Positions 1-7,249 of a stretch of 28,718 nucleotides of DNA are shown here, piece by piece. The stretch covers positions 1 to 28,718 of the forward strand of contig DBYM01000041.1 in assembly GCA_002309875.1 (NCBI GenBank). The letters run 5' to 3'. A model generated the notes under the pieces. It had not been told where the DNA came from and did not search any database. It saw nothing but the letters and a program-made list of their open reading frames with translations. A program made the position numbers and the translations under genes. The DNA comes from Cyanobacteria bacterium UBA1186. GTDB lineage: Bacteria; Cyanobacteriota; Vampirovibrionia; Gastranaerophilales; Gastranaerophilaceae. How positions within the stretch are numbered: the stretch's first letter is position 1; every line of letters begins with the position of its first letter.

Positions 1-899
1 GCTCTCCTCGGCTCTTTTAACCCTTCTATCGCAACCCAATTAAGATTATTTGCAACAAGAGATTTTTTAAATGTTTTGTCCGCAAAACCCACAACAACCT
101 CATTGGTATCTTTTCTGAGTTCCAAAACATACAAAGGCTCTGATGCGGAAACCCCGAGGCCTTTTCTCTGCCCGATTGTATAATTCCAAAAGCCGTTGTG
201 TTTTCCGAGAATTTTGCCTTCCAAATCAACTATATTACCCTCTTTTGCTTCAAAATTAAGAAGTTCGTTATAATCTCCGCCGTAAAAATCCTGACTGTCG
301 GGCTTTTCTGCAACTTCAAGCCCGTGTTCTTTCGCAATCGCCCTTATTTCGTCTTTTGAATATTTGCCTAAAGGTAAAATAACATTCGCTAATTGGTCCT
401 GTTTAAGTCTGTACAGGAAATAGGACTGGTCTTTTTTAGGATTTACCCCCCTGATTAACTGATACCTTCCGTTTTCTTCATTCACCCCTACCCCTGCATA
501 ATGACCTGTTGCAAATTTATCGAACTCAATTCCCATAGCACGTGCCATATCGGGAAGTGCGCCGAATTTTATATAAGAATTGCACCACACACAAGGGTTT
601 GGAGTTCTTCCGTTTTTGTATTCAGACTTAAAATTTTCCAATACTACGGATTCGTATTTCTCAACGCAATCAATTACATGGTAAGGAATACCGAGCCTTT
701 CGGCAATCTTTCCCGCTTCTTCAATGCTCTCTTTTTCGTCAGGACCGTAGCAGGCGTCTTTGTGGCCGGATTTGGCAGCCATACCGTCTTTGCCCCAAAT
801 TTTCATCGTTGCACCGATAACCTCATAACCCTGCTCTTTTAAAAGCATTGCGGCAACTGTTGAATCAACTCCGCCTGATAAACCTGTAAGAACTCTCAT
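1..899 (-). CDS. mnmA: tRNA-specific 2-thiouridylase MnmA (3' end cut by window)
   Basis: ATP-dependent thiolation of wobble U34 in tRNAs for Lys, Glu and Gln, in the cytoplasm. The first 299 codons are visible; the C-terminal beta-barrel runs off the window. The PP-loop SGGVDST is at residues 8-14. The first catalytic Cys is C103 in NPCVWCN, with C106 as the CxxC partner. The KDQSYFL block is at 156-162. The second catalytic Cys (E. coli C199) is expected about residue 206, but the sequence there is DSQDFYGGDY, with Tyr206. C50 (DACYGP) and C78 are the only other cysteines visible. The ATG start has an AGAGGT SD, and the gene lies 24 nt after nadA, probably in one operon. The family is certain from the motifs; the Cys-to-Tyr position looks like a subfamily trait rather than a decayed gene, because the frame is open and the surroundings are well conserved. 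Confidence 0.93.
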   Translation of the reverse strand, partial: MRVLTGLSGGVDSTVAAMLLKEQGYEVIGATMKIWGKDGMAAKSGHKDACYGPDEKESIEEAGKIAERLGIPYHVIDCVEKYESVVLENFKSEYKNGRTPNPCVWCNSYIKFGALPDMARAMGIEFDKFATGHYAGVGVNEENGRYQLIRGVNPKKDQSYFLYRLKQDQLANVILPLGKYSKDEIRAIAKEHGLEVAEKPDSQDFYGGDYNELLNFEAKEGNIVDLEGKILGKHNGFWNYTIGQRKGLGVSASEPLYVLELRKDTNEVVVGFADKTFKKSLVANNLNWVAIEGLKEPRR

Positions 900-923
900 A
901 TAAATACTTACCTCTATTTAACC

Positions 924-1868
924 CTAGACATTTACCCCCGATTTCATAACATCAAGCATTCTCTGAACACAAACGCAGGCTTTTCGGGCAATTTCAGGCT
1001 CAACTGTTATTTCATGTTCTTCGTTCTTAAGCGAGTTATAAATATCTTCAAGGCTGTTCCATTTCATATTTTGGCAGACAAGATTGTCATTAAGAAGTAT
1101 AAATTCTTTTCCCCAGCCGTAAATTATATTATCTCTGCTGAGTCTGTCCGCAACACCTTTTTCGGTCGCAATAACAAATTGTTTATTCTTACTGTTTACC
1201 GCATATTCCATAATCTCTTTTGTAGAGCCGACAAAGTCGGAAATCTTGCAAACCTCCCAATGGCATTCGGGGTGAGTCAAGATTTTTGCATCAGGATATT
1301 TTTTTCTTGCTTCTTCAATATCTTCAGGGCGAATTCTGAGATGTGTCGGGCAGAAACCGTTATATGTTACCACCTTAACATTATCAAGTTTATGCTCAAC
1401 CCATTTGCCCAAATATGTATCGGGAAGGAATAACACCTGATTAACCCCTTCGCTTACAATAATACTTTTTACGACACTCAGAGCATTTGAACTCGTACAG
1501 CAAATATCACATTCGGCCTTAACCTCGGCAGATGAATTAATATAGCAGACAACGGGAGTGTTGGGGTATTGATTTTTAAACTCTCTGACCTGATCAACAT
1601 TAATCATATCCGCCATAAAACAACCTGAATTAAGATTCGGAAGCAAAACCTTTTTATCGGGATTTAAAAGTTTTGCACTCTGCGCCATAAAATGAACACC
1701 TGCGAAAACTATAATATCAGCACTTGTTTCTGCGGCCTTTCTGCTCAGATAGAAAGAATCTCCGACAAAATCGGCCACTTCATCAATTTCAACGGGCTGA
1801 TAACAATGCGCCAAAATAACCGCATTCTTTTCCTGCTTTAATTTCTTAATTTCTTCAATAATGTTCAA
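924..1868 (-). CDS. nadA: Quinolinate synthase NadA
   Basis: Condenses iminoaspartate with dihydroxyacetone phosphate to quinolinate, the precursor of NAD, using an oxygen-sensitive [4Fe-4S] cluster. The protein has 314 residues, normal for the long NadA form. Likely cluster ligands are C83 (LNSGCFMAD), C173 (NGFCPTH) and C265 (NLVCQNMKW), spaced as in the family. The blocks AHCYQ (20-24), HPEC (199-202) and DFVGST (211-216) are present. The start is TTG at 1868, preceded by GAGG five bases upstream; the nearby upstream ATG is out of frame. It is transcribed from a sigma70-like promoter at 1905-1933 and is followed by mnmA. Neither nadB nor nadC lies nearby. Both genes of this operon encode iron-sulfur or sulfur-handling enzymes. 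Confidence 0.96.
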   Translation of the reverse strand: MNIIEEIKKLKQEKNAVILAHCYQPVEIDEVADFVGDSFYLSRKAAETSADIIVFAGVHFMAQSAKLLNPDKKVLLPNLNSGCFMADMINVDQVREFKNQYPNTPVVCYINSSAEVKAECDICCTSSNALSVVKSIIVSEGVNQVLFLPDTYLGKWVEHKLDNVKVVTYNGFCPTHLRIRPEDIEEARKKYPDAKILTHPECHWEVCKISDFVGSTKEIMEYAVNSKNKQFVIATEKGVADRLSRDNIIYGWGKEFILLNDNLVCQNMKWNSLEDIYNSLKNEEHEITVEPEIARKACVCVQRMLDVMKSGVNV

Positions 1869-1883
1869 AACGGCCTCGCATAA

Positions 1884-1900
1884 GTAACTAAAATTGTTAC
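1884..1900. promoter_or_regulatory. Inverted repeat at the nadA transcription start
   Basis: GTAAC and GTTAC arms (1884-1888 and 1896-1900) are separated by 7 nt. The repeat covers the start site predicted from the promoter at 1905-1933, so a bound protein would block initiation. NAD genes are commonly repressed (NiaR, NadQ and NrtR types), but I cannot match this site to any known operator. Confidence 0.4.
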
Positions 1901-1904
1901 TATT

Positions 1905-1933
1905 ATTAAATTATAAGCAAAAGGCTAAGTCAA
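1905..1933 (-). promoter_or_regulatory. Promoter of nadA-mnmA
   Basis: Read on the minus strand: TTGACT (1933-1928), a 17-nt spacer and TTTAAT (1910-1905); an overlapping TATAAT lies one step upstream at 1915-1910. This is a close sigma70-type match and gives a leader of about 30 nt before the TTG start. Confidence 0.65.
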
Positions 1934-1949
1934 TATTCAGCAGACCGCT

Positions 1950-2858
1950 CTAATCACCGATATATTCGTATTTCTGATCAGGTGTTTGAATTTGTTCTGC
2001 AGGCTCAGACTGCATTGCTCCCGTCATAACGGTTGAGAAATCTCTCAAGTTATTGACGTTGTAATAATGTCCGCCCGTAGTCGTTGACAGGCAGGAGAGC
2101 GATTGTGACGAAGATGAAACCAAAACAACATCAATATGCACATCGGAACGTTTGCTCATGAGTTGTCTTGCAAAAGCACAGGGGTCGCCTCCGCAATTCT
2201 CGCCGCCATCGGTTATTAAGACAATTTTCTTCGGAGTATATTTGTCAAAAGGTGCAAAATCCTGATAAACAGTTCTGTCTAACGCATAGACAAGAGGAGT
2301 TGCTCCGCCTAAATCAACAGATGACATCCCGGCAAGCAGAGAACTCGGATTTGCTTTTGAAATAGAAGCAACCTGCGCGGTTGCGCTGCATGCACCCGAA
2401 GTTGTTCCGAGGCAGTTCTTTTCCGCCACAACTTTATATTTGCCGTTCTTTTTAACTATCTTTTTAACCTGTCTTAAAGTCGAGTTTTTGTTCGGGTTGC
2501 TTCCGTAATTATCATGCCCGAAAACTCTGAAACCAACCTTTGTATCGGCAGGAATTTGAGCAATAATTGCAGACATGCTTCTCTGTGCAACACCAATCCA
2601 ATTTGCCATACTGCCCGAATAGTCCATAACGATTTCAATTATCCCGACATTAGACGCATTTACCTGATTGTTGGCAACATAACTCGATGCCTGATAATTA
2701 TTATAATAATTCTGATTTACCACATTAGACGTAGGAGAAATTACCTGTCCCGAATTTGTCTTGACCGTTCCTGATGTGTTAACCTTATATTTTGCCGCAA
2801 AAACAGCGCCTGAAGTCACAACCAAAAATACCAATAACAAAGAAACTAATTTTTTCAT
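1950..2858 (-). CDS. Secreted VWA-domain protein
   Basis: Residues 1-21 form a signal peptide (MKKL, hydrophobic core, AVFA), so the product is exported. A Ser/Asn-rich linker leads to a von Willebrand A domain from about residue 72 to 285. The metal-site motif DYSGS (DxSxS) follows a hydrophobic strand at 75-78, and the later VLITDGGENC block supplies further VWA features. Cysteines in the ENCGGDPC segment and elsewhere could form disulfides outside the cytoplasm. VWA domains bind protein ligands through a divalent metal; no partner gene sits beside it, so its role is unknown. The start has an AGGAGA SD. It could read through into nadA, since no terminator hairpin is visible between them. 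Confidence 0.8.
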   Translation of the reverse strand: MKKLVSLLLVFLVVTSGAVFAAKYKVNTSGTVKTNSGQVISPTSNVVNQNYYNNYQASSYVANNQVNASNVGIIEIVMDYSGSMANWIGVAQRSMSAIIAQIPADTKVGFRVFGHDNYGSNPNKNSTLRQVKKIVKKNGKYKVVAEKNCLGTTSGACSATAQVASISKANPSSLLAGMSSVDLGGATPLVYALDRTVYQDFAPFDKYTPKKIVLITDGGENCGGDPCAFARQLMSKRSDVHIDVVLVSSSSQSLSCLSTTTGGHYYNVNNLRDFSTVMTGAMQSEPAEQIQTPDQKYEYIGD

Positions 2859-2878
2859 AATCTTCTCCTAACAGAATA

Positions 2879-2887
2879 ATTTTACCA
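2879..2887 (-). promoter_or_regulatory. Extended -10 promoter of the VWA gene
   Basis: The minus strand reads TGG followed by TAAAAT, a TGN extended -10 element. It predicts a start near 2872 and a short leader containing the AGGAGA SD. No good -35 is present. The site lies back to back with the promoter of the plus-strand gene. Confidence 0.45.
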
Positions 2888-2893
2888 TAGTTA

Positions 2894-2922
2894 TTGTAAG
2901 TTCTTTAATAATGATTTATCAT
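2894..2922 (+). promoter_or_regulatory. Promoter of the 2955 gene
   Basis: TTGTAA (2894-2899), a 17-nt spacer and TATCAT (2917-2922), a good sigma70-type match. The predicted start is near 2929, giving a leader of about 26 nt. It shares DNA with the divergent promoter of the VWA gene. Confidence 0.55.
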
Positions 2923-2954
2923 AAAATTAACGAAAAAACTAAAGGAATTGTTCT

Positions 2955-3659
2955 ATGGAAGTCGCAAGAATTGAAACTATTGATTTTGACACTGTTTACA
3001 AAGTTTTAAGTTCAAGAAAAATTTCCGAAGCCCAAAAAACACAATTTATCAGAAATAACAGTGCAAAAATCAGAAATATTGTTGAATTTCAAATCACAAG
3101 CGCAGATTTTAACAGACTTATGGAACAAAGACCTCTGAAAAAATTCAAACCCCTGAAAAATTCTTTCACAAAGTACGGAGATAAAATAATTCTTGCAAAA
3201 TCAATGGGCGTTGAGACTTCCGAAATCCCCGATTATATAAGAAATGTCAATGATGCGATGAAAAGTGTTAATAAATTAACTTTCCTGCCCGCAGACAAAC
3301 TTGAACAGATAAAACAATATGTTTACAGGCACGGGAATAAAGACGAATTGACGACTTTTCTTGATTACGAACTCAAAAATTCCGCTGATGTTATAAAAAC
3401 TCTTTACAGAACTCTTGAATACCACACGGGCGGAGTTGCGGATTATTTTATAAGACCTATCCACAGACTTGATAACAATACACTGATAAGAATATATAAC
3501 ATAATAGACAAGAACCTTTCTGCCGCAAGAGAGAACGGAAAAATTAGTGCCGAGCAGAACGACGAAATCGCACGTTGGGCGCTTGTACAGATTTATAAAA
3601 TCCAAAACAACAACAAGTTTATTAATGCCGTAAAAACCGCAAAAACCCTTAACGGTTAG
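2955..3659 (+). CDS. Unknown helical protein, 234 residues
   Basis: I do not recognise this protein. It has no signal peptide or membrane segment and is predicted to be almost all helical, rich in Lys, Asn and Ile, with a basic patch (RPLKKFKPLKN, 124-134 nt region of the protein's first third) and several amphipathic stretches. A cytoplasmic location is likely. The start ATG follows AAAGGAA at useful spacing. The gene has its own promoter (2894-2922) and faces away from the VWA gene. Its stop lies 2 nt from the stop of the convergent DUF486 gene, with no terminator between. Base composition matches the neighbours. It may be lineage-specific; I cannot assign a function. Confidence 0.75.
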   Translation: MEVARIETIDFDTVYKVLSSRKISEAQKTQFIRNNSAKIRNIVEFQITSADFNRLMEQRPLKKFKPLKNSFTKYGDKIILAKSMGVETSEIPDYIRNVNDAMKSVNKLTFLPADKLEQIKQYVYRHGNKDELTTFLDYELKNSADVIKTLYRTLEYHTGGVADYFIRPIHRLDNNTLIRIYNIIDKNLSAARENGKISAEQNDEIARWALVQIYKIQNNNKFINAVKTAKTLNG

Positions 3660-3661
3660 AT

Positions 3662-4003
3662 TTACCAATGTTTAAATATGAAGAAAACGGCAAGTATAAT
3701 GAGTAAAAATCCGACAAGATAGTTCCAGTGAAAATCTTCTTTTAAATAAAAGATTGAAAAAACACTGAAAACAACAAGAGTTATAACTTCCTGCATCGTT
3801 TTTAACTGTGCCGCCGTAAAATATTCATGCCCGATTCTGTTTGCAGGAACCTGAAAACAGTATTCAACAAATGCAATTCCCCAACTTATGAGTATAACAA
3901 TCCAAAGCGCGGTGCTTTTGTATTTCAAATGCCCGTACCACGCAAATGTCATAAAAATATTCGATATCGTAAGAAGTAAAATCGGTAAAAACTGTCTAAG
4001 CAT
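3662..4003 (-). CDS. DUF486 family small membrane protein
   Basis: A 113-residue protein with four predicted membrane helices, matching what I know of the DUF486 family, a small relative of drug/metabolite transporters. Typical family blocks are SNIFMTFAWYGHLK near the start, the VPANRIG loop, and AAQLKTMQEVITL. The substrate is unknown. The frame is open upstream to 4048, but the ATG at 4003 is chosen because it has GAGGG just upstream and begins at the family's usual MLRQFLPILLL start; the longer form would overlap the parvulin gene and add 15 polar residues. It is the last gene of the minus-strand operon 5868-3662. Confidence 0.85.
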   Translation of the reverse strand: MLRQFLPILLLTISNIFMTFAWYGHLKYKSTALWIVILISWGIAFVEYCFQVPANRIGHEYFTAAQLKTMQEVITLVVFSVFSIFYLKEDFHWNYLVGFLLIILAVFFIFKHW

Positions 4004-4026
4004 ACTTCCCTCTAAAACCAAATCCC

Positions 4027-4380
4027 CTAGTACTTCTTCGTAACCCAAATCAAATGATAGCCAAACTGCGTCTTAACAGGATCGGATACCTGACCGATTT
4101 CGCCGTTAAAAGCAGCGTCTTCAAATGATTTAACCATTAATCCTTTGCCAAAACAGCCCAAGTCACCGCCTTCACGTCCTGACGGACATTCGGAGTATAA
4201 TTTGGCAAACTTCTGAAAATCTTCAAACGTATTTATTTGGCTTTTAAGTTTGATAGCGTCCATCTCCGTCGGAACAAGGATATGATTTGCACATACTTTG
4301 TTGTATTCCTTTGCCTGAACACCCAAACATACAAGACCGAGTATAAAAAATGTTGATAATATTCTTTTTATTTTGTTCAT
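4027..4380 (-). CDS. Secreted single-domain parvulin (peptidyl-prolyl isomerase)
   Basis: A 117-residue exported protein: signal peptide 1-23 (hydrophobic ILSTFFILGLVCLG, cleavage likely after VQA), then one parvulin-type PPIase domain. Family blocks visible are ANHILVPTE (31-39), FAKLYSECPSGREGGDLGCFGKG (57-79) and the C-terminal VKTQFGYHLIWV. It probably isomerises prolyl bonds of exported proteins. It lacks the N-terminal chaperone arm of SurA or PrsA, so it is a minimal form. Its SD (GAGGAGGAG) is made of the last Glu codons of mazG, whose stop is 3 nt upstream, so the two are probably translationally coupled. Confidence 0.88.
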   Translation of the reverse strand: MNKIKRILSTFFILGLVCLGVQAKEYNKVCANHILVPTEMDAIKLKSQINTFEDFQKFAKLYSECPSGREGGDLGCFGKGLMVKSFEDAAFNGEIGQVSDPVKTQFGYHLIWVTKKY

Positions 4381-4383
4381 AAT

Positions 4384-5160
4384 TTACCGCTCCTCCTCAA
4401 TCATGATTTTAGCCTTTTTCCACAATTTATCATATTCTTCAATCGTATATTCTTCAAGAGGTTTCTCCGCCAATTCTTCCATTTTCTTAAAACGTTTGAT
4501 AAATTTTTTGTTTGCTCTGAGCAAAGCCTGCTCCGCATCAATTTTATACCAGCGTGCCAAATTTACCGTTGCAAAGAAAATGTCCCCCATTTCATCTTCC
4601 ATTAAATCCTTATCGCCGGATTTAACAGCCTCTTCGAACTCTCTGTATTCGGAGGCTATGCATTCTTTCAGGCTTTCAACCGACGGCCACTCAAACCCGA
4701 CCTTAATTGCCTTTTTGCTTATTTTTTGGGCAGACATTAATGCCGACTGTGCTTTCGGAATGCCGTCAAGAATTGATTTTCGGTACGTCTTTTCCTCTTT
4801 TTTTAACTTATCCCAATTCTCAAGAATTTCCTCGGTAGAATTAACTTTTTGCTCGCCAAACACGTGTGGGTGACGGTGAATAAGTTTATCCGAAAGTTCT
4901 TTCGCAACATCTTCAATATCAAATTCCCCGTCATCTTTGGCTATTTGCGAATGCAGCACGACCTGCAGAAGAACATCTCCGAGTTCCTCCCGAAGATTAT
5001 CAACGTTGCCGTCATCAATGGCATCAACCGCTTCATAAGCCTCCTCAAGCATATTCGGGCGCAGTGTTCTGTGCGTTTGCTCTCTGTCCCACTGACAACC
5101 GTTTTCTGCTCTCAAAGCGGCAACAATATCTATAAGCCTTTCCATCTGCGGATATTTCAT
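4384..5160 (-). CDS. mazG: Nucleoside triphosphate pyrophosphohydrolase MazG
   Basis: Hydrolyses (d)NTPs to NMP and pyrophosphate, cleaning the nucleotide pool; in E. coli it also tempers stringent-response signalling. The 258 residues match the two-repeat MazG of E. coli. The first metal-binding site is in LEEAYEAVDAID and LREELGDVLLQVV; the second repeat has EFEEAVKSGDKDLMEDEMGDIFFA. The hallmark GCQWDREQTH is near the N-terminus. The frame extends to a TTG at 5175, but ATG 5160 fits family alignments better; neither has a strong SD. It is the second gene of a four-gene minus-strand operon, 24 nt after the unknown membrane protein. Confidence 0.95.
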   Translation of the reverse strand: MKYPQMERLIDIVAALRAENGCQWDREQTHRTLRPNMLEEAYEAVDAIDDGNVDNLREELGDVLLQVVLHSQIAKDDGEFDIEDVAKELSDKLIHRHPHVFGEQKVNSTEEILENWDKLKKEEKTYRKSILDGIPKAQSALMSAQKISKKAIKVGFEWPSVESLKECIASEYREFEEAVKSGDKDLMEDEMGDIFFATVNLARWYKIDAEQALLRANKKFIKRFKKMEELAEKPLEEYTIEEYDKLWKKAKIMIEEER

Positions 5161-5184
5161 ATCCGAATTATACAATCAAAAAGG

Positions 5185-5868
5185 TTATTTTGAAACATTT
5201 TTCTTAGCATTAACAATTTTTTGTATAACGACGGCTGCAAGCGCTGTTATGACACCTGTAATCAGGGAATATTTTGTTATTGTGTTTACTTTTAATTCCC
5301 TTGCGGCTTTTTTGATTGCTTTGAAAGTAGTTTCGCCCATTTCTTCAGGCTTAACAAAATCTTTGTTTTCCGGATTCCAGCAGAGGTGGATTTTATTTTT
5401 AATTCTCTGAATACTTTCATTCTGTTTTGCAAGCAGAGATTTTCTGACGGTTGCTTTTGTATCCGAAAGACTTGCTTCGGTAACTTCGTTCAGCAAATCA
5501 GGCGCCAATACCTCTTTTGCAAGCGGATTTCTGTTAAGCAGTCCGTTCAGAGTATCAACATCTCTGACTCTTTTAATTTTGTTTATTACCTCCTGACGCT
5601 GCGTATATGCTTTCCGCTCCGCTTCTTCAGCCGCTTTTTTCATATATTTGTTGTGAGCACTTTTTGCAAAACTGTCCTTTATGTTGTTTTTCTTATTAAA
5701 ATAAGGAACTTTTTTAGAGCCTGCATAACCGCCCGCAGCCGCACCGACAACGAAACCTCCGACAGCAGGCAGCGGATTTGTGCCGTTCTGCGCCTGATGT
5801 GTGTAACCGTTATAAGTTATTGACTGTGAATCACCATAAGTTAACGGACCCGAATAAGAATAAGACAT
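5185..5868 (-). CDS. Unknown membrane protein with Gly-rich segment, 227 residues
   Basis: I do not recognise it. The first 32 residues are rich in Tyr, Ser, Gly and Asn. Next comes a Gly/Ala-rich hydrophobic segment (about 36-50, GGFVVGAAAGGYAGS) resembling a glycine-zipper membrane helix. The middle (60-170) is charged and helical, with likely coiled coil around 78-105. A second hydrophobic helix lies at about 201-220 (YSLITGVITALAAVVIQ). There is no classical signal peptide. The SD is AAGGAGTG and the start ATG 5868. It leads the operon with mazG, ppiC and DUF486, but nothing in it points to a nucleotide or folding role. The N-terminal style resembles the protein at 25614. Confidence 0.75.
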   Translation of the reverse strand: MSYSYSGPLTYGDSQSITYNGYTHQAQNGTNPLPAVGGFVVGAAAGGYAGSKKVPYFNKKNNIKDSFAKSAHNKYMKKAAEEAERKAYTQRQEVINKIKRVRDVDTLNGLLNRNPLAKEVLAPDLLNEVTEASLSDTKATVRKSLLAKQNESIQRIKNKIHLCWNPENKDFVKPEEMGETTFKAIKKAARELKVNTITKYSLITGVITALAAVVIQKIVNAKKNVSK

Positions 5869-5986
5869 ATTAACACTCCTTAGTACTACACATTTATATT
5901 AAGTTTTCGACTTGTGCAAAATTGCCTTAATTTAAAAATAAAAAGAAACATGTTTACATATCTTAATATTTTAAACTTCTTATTTC

Positions 5987-6015
5987 TTGTCTTTTTTTTG
6001 TATTTATTGTATAAA
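5987..6015 (+). promoter_or_regulatory. Promoter of thrB
   Basis: TTGTCT (5987-5992), a 17-nt spacer and TATAAA (6010-6015), a strong sigma70-type match. The predicted start near 6022 gives a leader of about 26 nt that holds the GAGGAG SD. Confidence 0.65.
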
Positions 6016-6047
6016 CTCCATATATTTATGAGGAGAAATTCTTAGAA

Positions 6048-6983
6048 ATGAAAGTTAGCGTGAAAGTTCCGGCTAGTACGGCAAACATTGGCCCCGGTTT
6101 TGATTGTTTGGGAATGGCACTTCCTATATACGACACAATAACCATAGAAGAAACCGTGCTCCCGGGAACAGGAATTGAAATAAACTTAATGGCTGAAGAT
6201 GAAACAGTCGATGAAATGACTTTTGAAAACATTCCAAAAGACGAGAACAGCCTTATATATAAAGCAATAGAAATGCTCTACAATTCAATAGGTCAGGAGC
6301 CGTCTGAACTGAGAATTAACGTTCAGTCGCAAATCCCGATTGCAAGAGGTTTGGGAAGTTCCGCAGCAATTATAGTAGGCGGATTATTGGCTGCAAACAA
6401 ATTACTCGGAAACCCCGCCGATGAAACGGCTATTCTTGCCATAGCAACGGAGGTTGAGGGACACCCTGATAACGTGGCTCCCGCTATTTTGGGAGGGTTT
6501 GTGCTGTCTAATCAGGAAGATGACGGAACAATTTCTTACTGTAAATTAAAATGGCCCGAAGAATGGGATATAACTATTTGTATTCCCGATTTTCAACTTG
6601 CAACGGATATTGCACGTTCAGTCCTTCCGAAAGAAGTTCCTATGCAGGACGCAATATTCAATGCAAAACATTTGGCAATGCTTGTTCAGGCAATCAATAC
6701 AAAAGATTCAAAACTGATGAAATTAGCACTAAAAGACAGACTTCATCAGCAGTATCGTGAAAAACTCGTTCCGGGTATGACGGAAATTATGAACGCATTT
6801 GCCCACGAAGACGGCATTCTCGGCTGCGTACTGTCAGGTGCGGGCCCTTCAATATTAATAATTTCGCACAATTATGATACCGATAAAATAAAAGCAATCG
6901 TTAAAGATATTTGGGAAACACAAAACATTAAAGTCGATATAAGAACTATGGGTATTGAAGAACAGGGCGCAAGATTCGAATAG
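6048..6983 (+). CDS. thrB: Homoserine kinase ThrB
   Basis: Phosphorylates L-homoserine with ATP to O-phosphohomoserine, the step before threonine synthase. It is a GHMP-superfamily kinase of 311 residues, the usual length. Motif 1 is NIGPGFDCLG (13-22), the ATP loop is PIARGLGSSAA (97-107), and the C-terminal GHMP motif is LGCVLSGAGPSIL. EGHPDNVAPAILGG is also present. The start ATG is behind GAGGAG and promoter 5987-6015. thrA and thrC are not adjacent, so threonine genes are scattered here. The only gene after it on the same strand is the small ORF at 7076. Confidence 0.96.
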   Translation: MKVSVKVPASTANIGPGFDCLGMALPIYDTITIEETVLPGTGIEINLMAEDETVDEMTFENIPKDENSLIYKAIEMLYNSIGQEPSELRINVQSQIPIARGLGSSAAIIVGGLLAANKLLGNPADETAILAIATEVEGHPDNVAPAILGGFVLSNQEDDGTISYCKLKWPEEWDITICIPDFQLATDIARSVLPKEVPMQDAIFNAKHLAMLVQAINTKDSKLMKLALKDRLHQQYREKLVPGMTEIMNAFAHEDGILGCVLSGAGPSILIISHNYDTDKIKAIVKDIWETQNIKVDIRTMGIEEQGARFE

Positions 6984-7057
6984 TTTTTCAGATTAATAAA
7001 ATCTTTTCTAAATAACCCGTCCGATTATTTTAAAGTTTTCCGCCAAAATGACGTATA

Positions 7058-7071
7058 ACCTCATGTGAGGT
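7058..7071. promoter_or_regulatory. Inverted repeat covering the SD of the small gene
   Basis: ACCTCA and TGAGGT flank a TG centre. As RNA, five pairs could close over a 4-nt loop and hide the GAGGTG SD of the 7076 gene; as DNA it is a compact dyad. Either translational or transcriptional control is possible, or it may be chance. Confidence 0.35.
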
Positions 7072-7075
7072 GAAT

Positions 7076-7249
7076 ATGGCAAGAATTATTGAATCCGGAA
7101 ACGGACAGAGAAGAATTATTAAAATGTCAACGGAGGATATTCTTTCAATCGTAAAAGATTACCAAAGAATCGTTCCGCGCGGCTGTGATTTTGAAGAAGC
7201 CGTGAACAGACTTTCAGATACGGTTATTTTTATACCTGAAGAAGTTTAG
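7076..7249 (+). CDS. Small unknown protein, 57 residues
   Basis: A short gene easily missed by length cut-offs. ATG 7076 follows a clear GAGGTG SD. The translation begins MARIIESGNGQRRIIKMSTE and ends FIPEEV. It has a basic N-terminus and a probable amphipathic helix (STEDILSIVKDYQRI), then an acidic segment with one Cys; there is no membrane segment or signal. It lies 92 nt after thrB and its stop overlaps the stop of the convergent TPR gene by 4 bases (TTAG). The SD, ATG and coherent composition make it a likely real gene. The helix-plus-basic-tail look could suit a small regulator, but I cannot assign a role. Confidence 0.6.
   Translation: MARIIESGNGQRRIIKMSTEDILSIVKDYQRIVPRGCDFEEAVNRLSDTVIFIPEEV

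Noticed and set aside
501..842. Open plus-strand frame opposite mnmA, and similar frames opposite nadA (1014-1433), mazG (4373-4873) and others
   Set aside because: Shadow frames: the opposite strand holds proteins with clear catalytic motifs, and these translations are rich in Cys, Phe and Arg without family likeness.
924..940. GGGGGTAAAT-like string at the end of nadA (minus strand), and another inside mnmA near 442-451
   Set aside because: Both encode Gly-Val-Asn in conserved proteins, so the likeness to the G-rich repeat is explained by codons.
5869..5986. Minus-strand TTGCAC with TATAAA 15 nt away before the 5868 gene
   Set aside because: Spacing is too short for a standard promoter and no alternative pair is better; not listed as a feature.
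6984..7020. AGATT/AATCT hairpin after thrB followed by TTTTC
   Set aside because: Only five AT-rich pairs; too weak to call a terminator.
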